A DNA stretch of 64,000 nucleotides from Phallusia mammillata. Its lineage: Eukaryota; Chordata; Ascidiacea; Phlebobranchia; Ascidiidae. Positions within the stretch are counted from its first letter, which is position 1; every line of letters starts with the position of its first letter. The translations under genes were made by a program, and so were the position numbers. This document shows positions 1 through 12,923 of the stretch, in pieces. The notes under the pieces are model-generated. The model ran no database searches. It was not told the origin of the DNA and worked only from the letters and a program-made list of their open reading frames with translations. Where the stretch lies: NCBI GenBank assembly GCA_003260075.1, contig QLIY01000490.1, positions 55,541 through 119,540 on the forward strand, in the 5' to 3' direction.

Positions 1-3000
1 CAGAAAAATAACAGGTGTAAATAAAGTGTAACTCAGAAAGCTTTGTTTTTAACAACTGCAAATATTTATCTGAAAAAGCATCATGAATTTGTAAGTTGTT
101 GTCAAACAAATGTCATATTTAAAACAAATATGACGTTAAAACAAATTTAAAAATGACATTTTATTAAAAAGCTTCATGCACAAAGAACTATGAAACAATC
201 AACACAAAGTAGTAGAGGTTAATTTATTTAAACAGTCAAAACCTCGAATAACAGGATTTTGACACTTATTGTGTAAATGTTTGGTAAAAAATAAAACAAT
301 AAAAGTAAACGTTAATGCCAGAATTGATTCAATATTGAGTAAAATCGGTGACATCTATGTGTTTCTTCACTTAAGTTAAAGTTAAATGTAAGTGCGACCA
401 GTCGATATATTCCTGTCAGTCGCTGACGCAGGTCGTAAACCCGTCGCGTGTAAAATGGCGGACATGCCCAAAATCAGCATGCGGTTAATGTGGTCAACAC
501 GAAACGGAAAACGCTAACTTGCCTGAGCAATAAACTTTAAGTTGCAGAAGGCAAATACGAACAACGCAATTTTATATCTCACAATACACGCAAGGGGAAT
601 AACAAACAAATCGGATTTTTTATGATTTTCTCAAGTGCTGTTAACTATTGTTTCAGGAGTATAACTCGCAGGCGAAGAAATAAATACTTGACCAATGTTG
701 TTGACACTGAAAAGGCTTAAAGGCTGCTACAAACACCTCCATTACCTACCCTCAAAATGGGCTAAGCACCGAGAAATTGCGGCCTGCCCAGCCAAACCGT
801 TTATCGGTCACGGCCGCTTAGCGATAACACCGTCAATATCAAGTTACCACATAAACTTTATAAGTAGAAAAAAAAACACGAAAAAGTGTAAAAAAAACTT
901 TCTGTACTAAAGACTAGCCAGGGCACGTTAGGGGCTGTGTTGTGGATTGTATCATCAGGTAAGCAAACAGTGCAGCCTATTCGCCAGGTTGCAAACGGTG
1001 AGCATTTAGCATATCGAAGTACAGCTTAGATATTTGTTCTCAAGACTTCACGATGTTCTCAGGCGGAATATCAACGTTTGCAAATATAGCCTACTAACTA
1101 CGAACAACTCGTATCGATTTCGTAAAGTAGAAATGCCATAAGAAACTTCAAAAACACTGCAGGCTCAGTTAAAAGATTAGCTGCGTAGAATTACTAACTG
1201 ACCGTCGGCTATTCCAACGCAATATGTTTCTGTCCTGAACTCAGTGTTGTTCAAACTGAATAACTTTCTAAGCTAGGAGAATGTCCTTAGCGCTGTGGCG
1301 ACAAACATAAGACTGCGCTGACCTTTCGTGCAAAGACAAGCAACTACTACGGACAGTGATTTCGCATTAACTGCGATGTTTAGATGAATATCTAGCGGAG
1401 TGACCAACCCCAGGAAAAAAGGCCTCGCCCTCGCCGAAGCCTCGCTGCATGAACAGGGCGAAAACGAGCCGGGTGCCGCGCGGTTACGGCAGATATTTTT
1501 TCCTCGTCGCGCCTCTCTCTCGCCTTTGCTACTGATTATTTCAGTGCGGGTTTAATTGTCGGCTCAATAGTTTCGTCTGGATAACAGTTCGCTCTGGATT
1601 GCAGACTTCTTTTACCAACAACAGTGCCCCATTTTTTTCTGTTTTTGCAAATGTAGCACACATTAACTTCGAAACTTTTTTGTTTTTAAATCATCTTGTA
1701 ACAGAGTGAGGCTATATCACTTATTTGTACGCATTCACTTCAACACATGGTAATTTTAGGCCCAAACCCCAAAAGCACGTTTTTCGAAGTTTGCATCTTA
1801 CCCATATATTTAAATTTGCTACATAAGTTTAAGGTGTAATGATTTACAAGTAAAGTGCCAAAATAATCAAATAATAAACATAACGTTAATGTGAAAAAAT
1901 ACTCACATAGGCTCAAATAGGTTATCCGTTATTCTCAGGGCATCTCGACATGCAAGGGCGGCTTTACGGTCATACCTGTCCCGCCTTAGTAATTCTAAAC
2001 CCGCGTCAATACCAACCGATGACCAAGTCACAAAATGGAGGCCCCTGTACTGTCCGAAAAATTATGTAATTACCGATTATCACGGCACTTTACGGGCGTC
2101 GAATAATGAATTGGCATTTTGGGACTATGTGTGACCGTAATTGATTAGGAATTAGAAAGTTTTTGATCACGTGCGAATTTTGTAACACTCCTTTTGACCG
2201 GAATCGAAAAATCGATTCGGAAAACGTATAGGTAACGGGTTCGTATCGTGGGAACGATGTGGTATTGTTGGGTAACCAATAACCACACGATACATAAACG
2301 GTAACGATAATATGTTTTCTTTACATCAACGCTACATTGATTACAAGAGTGTTAAAAAATATACATATATTTATATTTGTTTTTTTTATCTAAAAATCAC
2401 TTGTGGCGAATATAATATTGAAAAATCTATGTTTCAAATCATAACATCAACTTTAAATAAAAGTTTTGCAACATAATTTTTGGATAAATCCTTGACAAGA
2501 GCAACATGGCAATAAAACAACAACCTCGCGGCAGCTGACAAATTACAATTCATTTGCCGCTGTGATAATAATACGAAGAAGAGCCTAAACCACAACTAGA
2601 GTGGTTCTGTGTATGAAGTTTACACAAGCACCACCACAAAACCGTTACTGCATACCACTATGGGACAACCAACGAAGAAATACGGTTGAAACCGATTTGT
2701 CATGCGATATGGCTCAAGACATTCACCTTGATAAAACGCTTACCTTTGCCCACTGGATCTTAAGACACTGCCAGTAGATGCAGCCGGTATTCCGAGCTTA
2801 TCAAAACGATTTTGTCCTGGTTAGGTGAAAAGGTGTAGCGATGTATATCGGGGTGCTTAATTTTGTATAAAAGTTCAATAGAATGTTTTATCAAATAGAG
2901 ATTTTCTCTTGCTAAACGGCATGACGATGCGCGTGTTATGTTTTTTCGGATCACTAATATTCAATAAATGCCCGAGAAACTCGAAAATAATTGCCTCGGT

Positions 3001-6000
3001 CGGTTTTTTAAGTAACGCGCTATCAGGAAGTGCTGTACTTTCGCTTTCAGAACAAATAACCGATTTTAGCAAATCAGCAAGTGAGAAGGTACCTTTGCCG
3101 GCCGCTGTGAGTAAACGCGAGTTTCTCAAGTTTTTAGTATTTTGTTTGTTTTCTGAGCCTTTAATTCAGCCGAGAGTAGAAAGTTTGACAAATACGGACT
3201 CGGCAAAGGGCAAGCGTAGAGGCAATAGAGAAAATAGTTTCTAATGGTCGCTTCTCAATAAAGTTTGTTGTAACAGGAGGTGGATCACTTTTTTATCATC
3301 GATAATTGACAGAAAAAGCTCTAAAGTTTGTGAATTTGATCATCAACTATGTTGTCGCGTTGCATTAAACCCACGCACGGATAAAGGATGTAAACAACCA
3401 CGTACTTTTAATGAAACAAAAATAGCGCAATTTGGTGTTACGACGGCGAAATTTTTTTTTACTATTATGCTTTCTGTAAATTGCATCATACATCGGCCAA
3501 TTTTCTATGTAATTAGGAGCAGATAAGCGAAAGTAATGTATAGTTCAGGCTGTGCGTGTAGATTTTATCCAATGATCAGTTAAAGGATTAGGCGACCCTC
3601 GGTGCAAAAGGAAGACCCGGCGCTCCTAAAATTGGCTTTGCAGTTTGGCGGGTGACTATTTTGCTCTGGAACTTTGCTGGCATTTGAGTTTGTGGTTTGT
3701 GGTAAATCGACGAAGGCCATTAGGAGTTAATACCGACTCTTAGTTTGTTTTCCACTTGGTTAGCCAAGCACGTAGCTAGCTCGTGTTCTTGCTGACCCCT
3801 GACCCCATGCGCCGCTTTCTGTGGGGCTGACAAGTCTCCAAGGCGCCTTGTAGCAGCGGGATCCAAAAATAACTTTTCGACTGAAGCAACGCCAAAACGA
3901 GTCTAACAAAGTGTGACACTAAACGAAAATAATCGCAAAATGGCCGTGACCGTAAGTTCGAGGCTTAGGAAAAATGCAACAGATTCCAGCGGCGTTTGCA
4001 CTTTCAAATGTTGTTCGGGACGTTGAATTCGCTCCATTTACAAGTGACAATGCACTTGTGGCAAGTCAGAATGGCGCTCTGCAATGTAACACAAACTGAA
4101 ACGAACCCTCGCTGCATGAGGTGGTCGTGGGAACGAAGATAATTTTGATCTTCCATAACGTTGCAGGATGACACGACCCCTGGTATGCAGTAATACGTCT
4201 CGTCTCGAATCAACGTCAAATTGCTATTACTGGGGATTGGTAGAAGGTTGGCCGGACGTATTACCTTTAACGAAGCGTGTTGCCTTCTTGTCGGCCAATA
4301 CCGAGGAATTGACAATAGCACTTATGGTCCAATGCGTCGTGCTGCGAAATCATAACCTTTTCATTATGCACCGCGACCGAGTAAATACAAATAACAATGC
4401 AGCGACGCCAGACGCATTTGTGCGACGTCTTCGCGGTCGCGAATGCGCGCATTGTCCTCGCCACCTTGTTAAGTAACCTAAAATTGTCGGCTCCAGGAAA
4501 CGAATTCTGGATTTTTCTAAGGCGTCGTTGACATCGCCTGACGCGTGCTTCCGAGCCATTGAACGCTAACGCGCGCCATCGATTGTTTTTGCTCAACCGC
4601 AATCGCTTAAACGTGACTAACGACTGCCGATGGACGATGTTTATTCGACAACCGGGCCGATAAAGCTTAACCGAGCGTGTAAGCGCACACGAGCGACCCG
4701 GCCGGCGATTGCAATAAAGCAAAAGACAAATCTGTTTCCGTCCCGTCGCCTTGTGCTTTTCTGGGACGTTCGCTGCCCCGCGTGTCCAACGACGCGTTTC
4801 GCGTGTGCCCCATCAACTTGCCCTGACCCTGCTGACCGAACAACGAACCCAGTCTTATAACGCGCTTTGCGACGGGATCGCTGAAGCCACTTGTTCGGCA
4901 ATGGTTTGACGCGGGTCGCGCTGGTTGATGACCCAAACTCGATAATTGGACTTCGATGGCCATCAATCACTCGCTTTTATAATACTTTGTGTGTAATGAC
5001 AAGATTAACATTTACAGTTGAATGACGTCGATTCTGCACCGAAGAAATGACGTCGAAGATTTAGTGCTTAGCGCATTACTAAAAGGAAAATATTCTTAAC
5101 CCGGCGCACTGAATTATCGACAAAGAATATAATTCTGTTTCGACACAGTGCAATAAAAAAAACTTTTTCTCCTATAAATTCACCTTCAGGTTCGTATTTT
5201 TTGTCAAACTGGAGATTCAAGCCTTGTTACAAGCGAATTTTAAGATTTGTAATACGTTATGGATTCCAAATAATAAATAAAAGAGAACAAATGTTAGGTT
5301 TCAAAGCGTAAAAATTATCAAACCTTTCTTTTCGGTTTGAGTTTTGAAACGCTAAAAATGTATTTAGTAACTCCTTACACTCGTGTAATTTAAATTTGGC
5401 TTCGATTCTAGTACATTACAAATTTGTTTGGATTTTTTAAATAAAGCGTTGGTTTCTCATTGTGTCATTCGAATCGGACTTCAAGGGCATATTGGTCTCA
5501 TTTAATGTCAGCTGTCATAAAAATTTCCAGAAACGCATAAAGACATGTCATAGCCAAACGAAAGTCCTACTTCGGAAACGGCTACGTTGACTCAAATATT
5601 GTTACTTTCACGTCCTTCTGGAAAAAGCATAAAATATTAACAGTCATCGCGAAGTAACAGTTATTGAAAAGCGAGACGGCATTGAATCAGTGCAAACCGC
5701 AATTTCAAGTTAAAAAAAACAGGTTTGCTTAAAACCCGCCATTTAGCCATCAACGCTGAGCACACGATTTGCCTGCAAAGATTTTATGGAGCAAAACCGT
5801 TGTCAGGGGACACTGATCAATAAACTTCATAAACTGATTCGGCAATTGGCGGTCGTTGATAGGCATGTCACTACAACTCGATTGCCGCATGTAGTTGTCC
5901 TGTTGAACGACTGCAGCAGTGTTGACCGGTTTAATCGATAGAGAGGATTGCATATCAAACGCCCGTCAATAATTTAGTCAATTGGGTTTGCTCAAGCCAC

Positions 6001-6473
6001 GCGTCACTATCTAACCTGCGCTAGTCAGAGGGTTAACTGTATGATATAATGTGTGACACAAAATTGCATTTTCGATGAGTATTTATAAATTTATATTTAG
6101 CTGTTAAAAGCAAAGCGAAAAATTGGGTGGGAAACAACAATTGTGCGATTTCAAAATAAAGTATAATTTTGATGATAATAATCAAGTTAATGACGTGTAA
6201 AATATATCATTACTAAAGATTAAACGTATAAAATAGATCCTAGCAAACAAGCAAAAAAAACGTTGTGTGATATGAATTATTGGCTGGTGCAAACGAACAC
6301 ACAACATTACCTAGCCTTATGTCTTGTACTTAATTAATATTTTCAATTTTAATTCCGTTTAAACAAACGTTTCTACATATTACACAAACATTTCTAAAAT
6401 AACCTTATGATTTTAAAGCATATACTTTCGCCACAAAAATAGCCTTTATCGAAAATTGATGTATACTTAGGTG
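1..6473. other. Intergenic, no gene recognised
   Basis: No open reading frame here has a recognisable protein family or a convincing exon chain. Short frames around 2.76-3.24 kb and 4.0-4.97 kb overlap on both strands, as expected of chance openness in locally GC-rich DNA. The blocks at about 1.4-1.5 kb and 4.4-4.9 kb are clearly richer in G+C and CpG than their surroundings, which could reflect a promoter or enhancer of a gene to the left, but nothing in the sequence proves that. Confidence 0.5.
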
Positions 6474-6578
6474 CATGGGCGCCGGCAGAAAATTTTGCAA
6501 GAGGGGGCAAATGTTGGCTGATACTTTACCGCATCAAGAATTTGTGCCCCCTCTTGCCCCTACGTGGCGGCGCCCATG
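6474..6578. mobile_element. 105-bp MITE, catgggcgccg termini
   Basis: A short element whose ends are inverted copies (catgggcgccg at the left, cggcgcccatg at the right), with internal inverted arms of the form gagggggcaaa / tttgtgccccctc. It is bounded by a perfect 8-bp direct repeat, cttaggtg, at 6466-6473 and 6579-6586. The 8-bp target duplication suits a hAT-type transposase acting in trans. It has no coding capacity. The family assignment rests only on the duplication length. Confidence 0.75.
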
Positions 6579-6586
6579 CTTAGGTG

Positions 6587-8945
6587 TGTTAAATTAGAAA
6601 ATTTTCTCGTGTTAAGGAATGCAAGGTTCATTATGTTGGGTGCACACTATACAGCTTTTTTCAAAAAAAGTCTTAACTCCACCAACAAAATGGACCACGA
6701 TGCACAACAAGCTAACACAAACAAGCATAGAATTCTTTTTTAATCAGAACCATGTTCTAGTTTCAAATTGCACTAATGAAGTTCCACTTAACATAGGTTT
6801 AATAACAAAGTCATCTTAACTCCGAACTCGGTGACATGATTCGGTGTAACGAGATCCAACGGGAGTCTATCGTCACCCGCAGGTTTTGGGCTTGCGACAT
6901 GGCCATCGTCACTTTCAAGTAACCTTTATCCAGGCTTTACATAATTAAACAAGCACCGCGTCTCTGCGTTCGCCACAGCCGTAATCTCGCTAAGTAAACC
7001 GTGAAACTTTCGTTTGTAAGGCAACGAATGGAATCATATTAATTCTGTCAAACGAAACTGACGCATTAATTCCCTTGTTGGCCATATGACAACGCTTTTA
7101 ACTTTTCTGACAGCAAAAAACAGCGCGAAAAACCGTCACTGATCCAATGCGACACTACCTGCCATTTTGATTGCAGCAATACGAACAAGTTTACCTCATT
7201 TACCATCGTTTCGGAGCACGACACAAACGAACATGTCACCACTGACCGTAAGTAATTTCACCTGTCCACCAAGGTAAATAGCCTAAGTCTTTTGCTCTAT
7301 CACCTGTCATCTGTAGGCCTGGCATCTTCTCTCCCGCACGCCTAAGGTGCGAAGCGTGAAATTTGTACGGCCGGGATGCGCCCGCAGCTAGATTACACCA
7401 TTTTGTTTTTGTCGCCGCAACTTTGCATGCAGGTCATGGTGCTAAATTATACTTTGGCATATTTTTGTCGTTTTATTGTTTTGTAAATTTTAGACATGTA
7501 CATATTTTGTATTGTAACATTTACCATTTTACGGTAAATTTTCAAAGGGAAATAGATAAAAAATAACTAAAAAAACACAAAAGAAAACCATGTGGATGGG
7601 TCTATAAAATTATCAACATTGTTTTACTTTATCACTGGAAAGATATGGAGCGTATCACTAAGAAAGTGGCAAATTCTAGACAACATGTATGAAAACTGTT
7701 TGCCCTGAAGAAATGACATTTAATATTTTTGAGCAGTTTTTTCTTTTGTTTAATCAGTTGGTTTAACAAACTTAAAAAGTTTATTTGTCGGTGAATACGT
7801 TTTTTGCAAAGATGATTGTGGGCCGCACATTATGTGCTTGTATTATAATTCAAATGGTTGTAAATGCGCCACCTAGTACCGTAACGTAATTGGCAAAGAC
7901 GCACTAATTGTATTTTGTTTGCGGACTTTGGATATATGGTGTAAAAAGCATAAACAAACGCAATGATTTTAAAATTTGAATCGATATCGTATATAGATCC
8001 AAGAATTCTTTCTTCACGATACCGTTACCCAGAAACTAATTCTCAAAGGCAAGATCCCATCGCAAATGAAAAATGCCAAACACCGAAAAATATAACGATA
8101 CAAGAACCTGGTTTCTTTACAAAAACACGCTTCCTTCGTTCAATAACGCACGACCTGTATAGGGAGATGTGATTGAAGTCATCTAAACGATTCATAGCCT
8201 GAAACTAAATTTATCTTGAGGTTGCATCGCTGAAGATGAGTAGAAATATTCCGATCCCCAATCGCTGGGTTAGCGGCCGACGTGGCCACAAAATCTGCTT
8301 TCTTTTATGCATGATGACGTCCTATTGACTTGACTATACGCACGCTTTTGTTTTTGGTGTTGTTTGAGGTGACGACAGTATACGTATGTTTCTATGACTC
8401 TTATACGTGATATTTTCAAGTGTATTCTCAAGTGTGTCTTTTAAGTACCTGCGAAGTTGTAACGTTTGCTAATATTAAAATAACTTGGCATTGCCTACCT
8501 ATATAAGCATTGCCTACCTGTTTCTTGGCATTGCCTACCTATATAAACGTACTTTAGACAATTGTTTCCTTTTGAAAGGAAATCAGTTTTGGGGGGTTGA
8601 TTTTATTTCCTAATTCCACAAAAAGATATCATCCTGTTGTGAAATAAGCTTGTACAAAAAAAAACTTCACAGAGTTCGCAAAATTAAGGTTAAAATGAAC
8701 AAAAAATAGTATACCCTACTGTTTTGCGAAATTCCGCAAAGATTACGTAAATCTTTGCCGTAAGGGCCCCAACACCTGCATCAACTCTCAGGGGTGGTCT
8801 TTCTGTGAATCACTATCACGATAGCTAGTGCAATATAATCGCCTCATACCCCACATCGCCAGATCGTTACGAAAATCGAAACATTTTGAACACATCCTTG
8901 GTTGTTTCTATGGCTTGACGTTTTTGCCTTGGTCTTGCTCACATA
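6587..8945. other. Intergenic, no gene recognised
   Basis: No supported exon. AT-rich, with only short open frames lacking family resemblance. It ends in a short tandem repeat near 8.48-8.55 kb that is listed separately. Confidence 0.5.
8484..8546. repeat. Short tandem repeat, about 3 units
   Basis: The words ttggcattgcctacc and tatataa recur three times in 63 bases (catt gcctacct atata). This is a small local tandem duplication with no obvious function. Confidence 0.6.
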
Positions 8946-8948
8946 TAC

Positions 8949-9212
8949 AATGGTTATAAATGAGATCTTATCGATTTAAATCGCTTCCTCTGTTAACTAA
9001 ACTAGCGATTTTGGTTGGTCATTAATTGTGGTTAGGTAACAGTTTGCTCGTTTTAGGAAAACCCCCCCCCCCAATGGTTATAAATGAGATCTTATCGATT
9101 TAAATCGCTTCCTCTGTTACTTTCCTCTGTTAACTAAACTAGCGATTTTGGTTGGTCATTAGGGACACCTCTCAAAATTGTGGTTAGGTAACAGTTTGCT
9201 CGTTTTAGGAAA
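8949..9212. repeat. Poly-C-bridged direct duplication
   Basis: Copy 1 (8949-9060) and copy 2 (9073-9212) share the same start (aatggttataaatgagatc) and the same end (gctcgttttaggaaa). They are separated by 11 C residues (9062-9072). Copy 2 carries two small insertions relative to copy 1. This is the first of many such structures in the window; see the findings for interpretation. Confidence 0.9.
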
Positions 9213-10069
9213 CAACAAAAACATGTCTCGAAACTGGAGTTTCTGAACTTATACGATTCAAGTACGGATTTAGCTTCAGTTCCGGTGTACATTTCAGCTT
9301 CTGTATGGAGTTAAAACTGGAAAATTAGCAAAGGTTTAATTTACTTTTTATTCGAAGGTCACCTTTGAAACAACATACTCATACATTAATATTTTTAGTT
9401 TTTCTTCGAAGGTGGAAAGCAGCAATAGCCGGAAGCCTGCACACCAAGCACGCGTTCCATCCAATATGAAGGACAAAAAGTAACAAACCGTGACCGCACG
9501 TAATCAATCATTCGTCAAACTACTCGCCCGGTTTGACACCTGTCAAAACACCGCGCGTTTCTTCTTAACCGTCGCCCTGTTGCCGATAACAACAATCGCA
9601 AGCAGATCGGACTCGATATTTTCTCATCTCATGTCCGAGCGAACTTGGGGGCCCGAGCGCTCGGTAATAGCACCTGTATAACGCAGGGCATAGATCGCAA
9701 CCGCATGCTGTTTGTTTTGGTTATACAGGATTGGATTGGCGTGACCGCATCCTTTGCGCCTCTTGAACTGTAATATCTGTGCTCATAGCGACCGATATGA
9801 GGCAGCAATATTTCTAATATGAAGCATTAAACGCCCGTCCGATTTGTGAGCGCTAAAAAATGCCACCAGTTCCGTTCAGCACTGCTGTCCAGCTTATCAT
9901 GGTGCCACCGTAAACTCACCTATAACCTTGGCGACCCTCGAAGTTGCCCGACAAGGGTGGATCGGAAGAAGTTTCAGCTGCATCACAAGCCTGCCCGCAT
10001 TCCAGCACCGTCGCAAAACCTAAATTGCGATGATGTTTATCGATATGAGCGGGGATTAACAGTGTATGT
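9213..10069. other. Intergenic, GC-richer, no gene recognised
   Basis: CpG is visibly more frequent than in neighbouring AT-rich DNA from about 9.48 to 10.05 kb. Short frames are present, but none has a recognisable product or splice context. Confidence 0.4.
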
Positions 10070-10337
10070 GACGAACATCCTCTGAATCAGTGCTCGCACC
10101 TGGACTGCAGCACGTCTCGTAAACGCAATTAAAAATGTGTCCGCTGGGTGAAAAAAGTTGTCAACTACGAGTAATCGAGCAATCAGATGTTTGCAGTTCC
10201 CCCCCCCCGACGAACATCCTCTGAATCAGTGCTCGCACCTGGACTGCAGCACGTCTAGAAAACACAATTAAAAATGTGTCCGCTGATGGGTGAAAAAAGT
10301 TGTCAACTACGAGTAGTCGAGTAATCAGATGTTTGCA
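10070..10337. repeat. Poly-C-bridged direct duplication
   Basis: Copy 1 (10070-10196) and copy 2 (10209-10337), both starting gacgaacatcctctgaatc, flank ten C residues at 10199-10208. They differ by a few substitutions and small indels, about the level expected between two alleles of a polymorphic animal. Confidence 0.9.
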
Positions 10338-10345
10338 ATCTGGGA

Positions 10346-10480
10346 GTAACTAACAGATTCTTCGACAAAGACCGAAAATCAATTGCGATTTGAGTTGGGT
10401 CAATTGCGCCCCCCCCCCCGTAACTAACAGATTCTTCGACAAAGACCGAAAATCAATTGCGATTTGACTTGGGTCAATTG
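10346..10480. repeat. Poly-C-bridged direct duplication
   Basis: Copy 1 (10346-10407) and copy 2 (10420-10480), both starting gtaactaacagattcttcg, flank eleven C residues at 10409-10419. It lies immediately downstream of the previous duplication. Confidence 0.9.
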
Positions 10481-10511
10481 TAGATCATTATCGTTTTTTG
10501 GCGTTGTACTG

Positions 10512-10735
10512 TTGTTTTGTAGCGGGTGTGGCATGGTCCTATACAGGAACAAATATATTGTGTATGATTTTTTGTCCTGTGGTTCCAAAGTTAAATAACA
10601 TTGTATAAAATTTTGGCACCCCCCCCCCTTGTTTTGTAGCGGGTGTGGCATGGTCCTATACAGGAACAAATATATTTTGTATCATTTTTGTCCTGTGGTT
10701 CCAAAGGTAAATAGCATTGTATAAAATTTTGGCGA
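10512..10735. repeat. Poly-C-bridged direct duplication
   Basis: Copy 1 (10512-10617) and copy 2 (10629-10735), both starting ttgttttgtagcgggtgtgg, flank ten C residues at 10619-10628. This is the third such duplication in about 650 bases. Confidence 0.9.
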
Positions 10736-10803
10736 AAACCAATCAAGTTGTGACAATACAATCGCTTTATTTTCTGGTAATTTAGTGTCAGACAAAAACG
10801 AAA

Positions 10804-11436
10804 ATGATATGTACTCTTTTTGTTTTCGAAAGTACTCAAAGACTCAAAAAGGATTTCCAGCAAAACTCTACCAAAAAAAAACAAACGAGAAAAAACGCTG
10901 AGCGTAACAATATGGAAGCAAATTGCACCATTGGGGAGCAATCGAGAGCAAATTTATGTTTTGCGAAGACTGAGAAGAACGGGAGCAGAGGAAGGAGGGA
11001 CAAGGACTCGAGAAGGCGATCGGTGACGCCCGCTGCGCTGTGGTTGTACCGTATGGGCCGGAACAGTTGCCGTGAAATCGGGATGGGATTCACCGCGTGT
11101 CACTTGTTCCCCTCCACCCAGCCTCCCCTGCGCAGCGACTTAACAGGCGCATCTGCTCGCCGAATTCGTCCGTTTGATGTCTTGAACGTCGCGTTACACG
11201 CACCGTGTGCAGCGTCTTCCACCGACGAGTTCTCGTTGTTATCAACAGCACAGCAATACACAGAACAAACGATACACGGAGGTGGAAATGTCCTTGACCC
11301 GGTCAATCACTGCGTCACATCCCAACGATATATGTGGGGAGCTCGTTACATTCTCTCTGCATGTTGGGCTGTAACGAGCAGATCTTGCAAGTCCTCAACA
11401 CGTAAAACGGCAATAACAACGTACCTTTGGGATTAA
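10804..11436 (+). CDS. Unassigned 210-codon open frame (doubtful)
   Basis: The longest uninterrupted frame in the window (210 residues from an ATG). The N-terminal third is Lys/Arg-rich and low in complexity. The remainder has scattered Cys and no motif I recognise, no signal peptide and no membrane segment. It lies in a locally GC-rich patch where stop codons are rarer, so length is weaker evidence than usual. Other frames on both strands are also partly open. It could be a chance frame, an unspliced exon or part of a non-coding transcript. I assign no function. Confidence 0.12.
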   Translation: MICTLFVFESTQRLKKDFQQNSTKKKQTRKNAERNNMEANCTIGEQSRANLCFAKTEKNGSRGRRDKDSRRRSVTPAALWLYRMGRNSCREIGMGFTACHLFPSTQPPLRSDLTGASARRIRPFDVLNVALHAPCAASSTDEFSLLSTAQQYTEQTIHGGGNVLDPVNHCVTSQRYMWGARYILSACWAVTSRSCKSSTRKTAITTYLWD

Positions 11437-12426
11437 TGCCCCTGTGTAGGTCGACTGTGTTCAATGTTCATTATCTCTGCCGTTTGTGGGTCCAGTCCGG
11501 AGGCGGTGGACTATAGGGAGGGGCTGATTAAATGCGAATCGGAAAATCGGTTCTCCTCGCTTGAGATTAGAAACGGTAAAATCCGGTTGGGGGCACGAGC
11601 AAAGGATCCAATTAATCTGGCTTAATAAAATTGCGTTCACAAAACTGTCTGGGCATATTGGCTAGCATTAAAATAAGCCGAAATATGTACTTTTCCTGAA
11701 TTAATTTTAGTAGCGTTAAAGGCGTACGCCTGGCATGGTGGGTTTTGAAACACTGACCATTTCCTGCTGCAAGGAACTTGTGATGATTGATGTTTTGGTG
11801 ATTTAGCGCCTCTTTTTCGATTTCCCGGAGTCAAATCAAAACATTCTTCCTATGGTCATTTAATTATTGATCCTCAGAAAGACGGTTATAGGAACAATGT
11901 TTATAATTTCGTATAATTTAGCACGGCATCGAGAAAAATCTGCACAATTGGAATTTGAGAACAAAAGAAAAGACGAAGGAAATGAAATTTAAATCAAATT
12001 CGCTGCAGCTTTGATTAATGTGTTTTGAATTAGTGTGCATGCAATGTTGCAATATTTGCTGTAAAAACTTGAATGGGAGTCTACATAATGTCGTTCGTAA
12101 ACTTGTGGAAAATGATACAAATTAACGTTAGAACAGCCTCAACACAAACCTGTGGACAATTTTCGTTTTAACAACGGTTTATAAGATGTTACTAAAACAG
12201 CCAATTAAAAACGTTGTTTAACCGACATTTGTAAGTTTTTAGAACCAAAAAAATCGAAGTTTTAAACAAACAAAGTTTTTATTTTGAATAAAAAAGTTTT
12301 TTCAAACAAAAACAGAACTGGGAGTTTACACTCTTTGCCCGCGGTTTTAGAAACGTTACCGCCAACGCTTTTAAAGGATTCAAAAAAATCCATTACGAAA
12401 ACTCGCAACGTCAAATTGTTTGCTGG
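11437..12426. other. Intergenic, nothing recognised
   Basis: AT-rich sequence without a supported exon, RNA gene or element boundary. Confidence 0.5.
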
Positions 12427-12434
12427 GTTGTTAC

Positions 12435-12923
12435 TAGAGATGTACCGAATATTCGGTTTGCCGAATTTATTCGGCCGAATCGATCATTTTTGCAAAGATT
12501 CGGTTTCGGCCGAATAATTTGTTGCGATTCGGCCGAAACCGAATCTTTTACGAACACAAATTTAAAGCGTTAAACGTGTCGTTTCTGCTTATTAAGGTCC
12601 ACGCAATCTTTCAAAAGCCCAAACATAACGAAAATTGCGTCAATGTTTATCTTTTTCAACACATTATCGTTTTTCCCAAGGTAGTCAAAAAAATTAGTAA
12701 TTCATTGGCAGGTTGCTAATCATGCTTAAGGCAATTTTAAACCCCACAGAAGTGAAATAAGGACGAAACACAACTATTTTGCACTGGCTGCCTGGTAGAT
12801 AAACATTTTTTTCACGTCAAACGCGTAGCGTACGACTTCGCGTGACGTCATAAATGATTCGGTTGAACCGCCGAATATTCGGTTTCGGCCGATTCGAAAT
12901 TTAGCCGATTCGGTACATCACTA
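12435..12923. mobile_element. 489-bp hAT-like non-autonomous element
   Basis: The ends are inverted repeats: tagagatgtaccgaat at the left and attcggtacatcacta at the right. A perfect 8-bp direct repeat, gttgttac, lies on both sides (12427-12434 and 12924-12931). Subterminal sequence is full of short inverted ttcggccgaa words, giving strong local hairpins. An internal 66-codon frame shows no transposase features. A fragment with the same right end (ggttcggtacatcact) lies near 34.99 kb, so the family is interspersed. Confidence 0.85.

Noticed and set aside
2760..3244. Overlapping frames on both strands at 2.76-3.24 kb
   Set aside because: The apparent minus-strand start at 3129 is TTG, not ATG. 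The frames switch without convincing splice sites, and no family is recognisable.
4004..4970. Several 70-150 codon frames on both strands
   Set aside because: They overlap one another in a CpG-rich patch, which lowers stop frequency. No motif, splice site or family resemblance.
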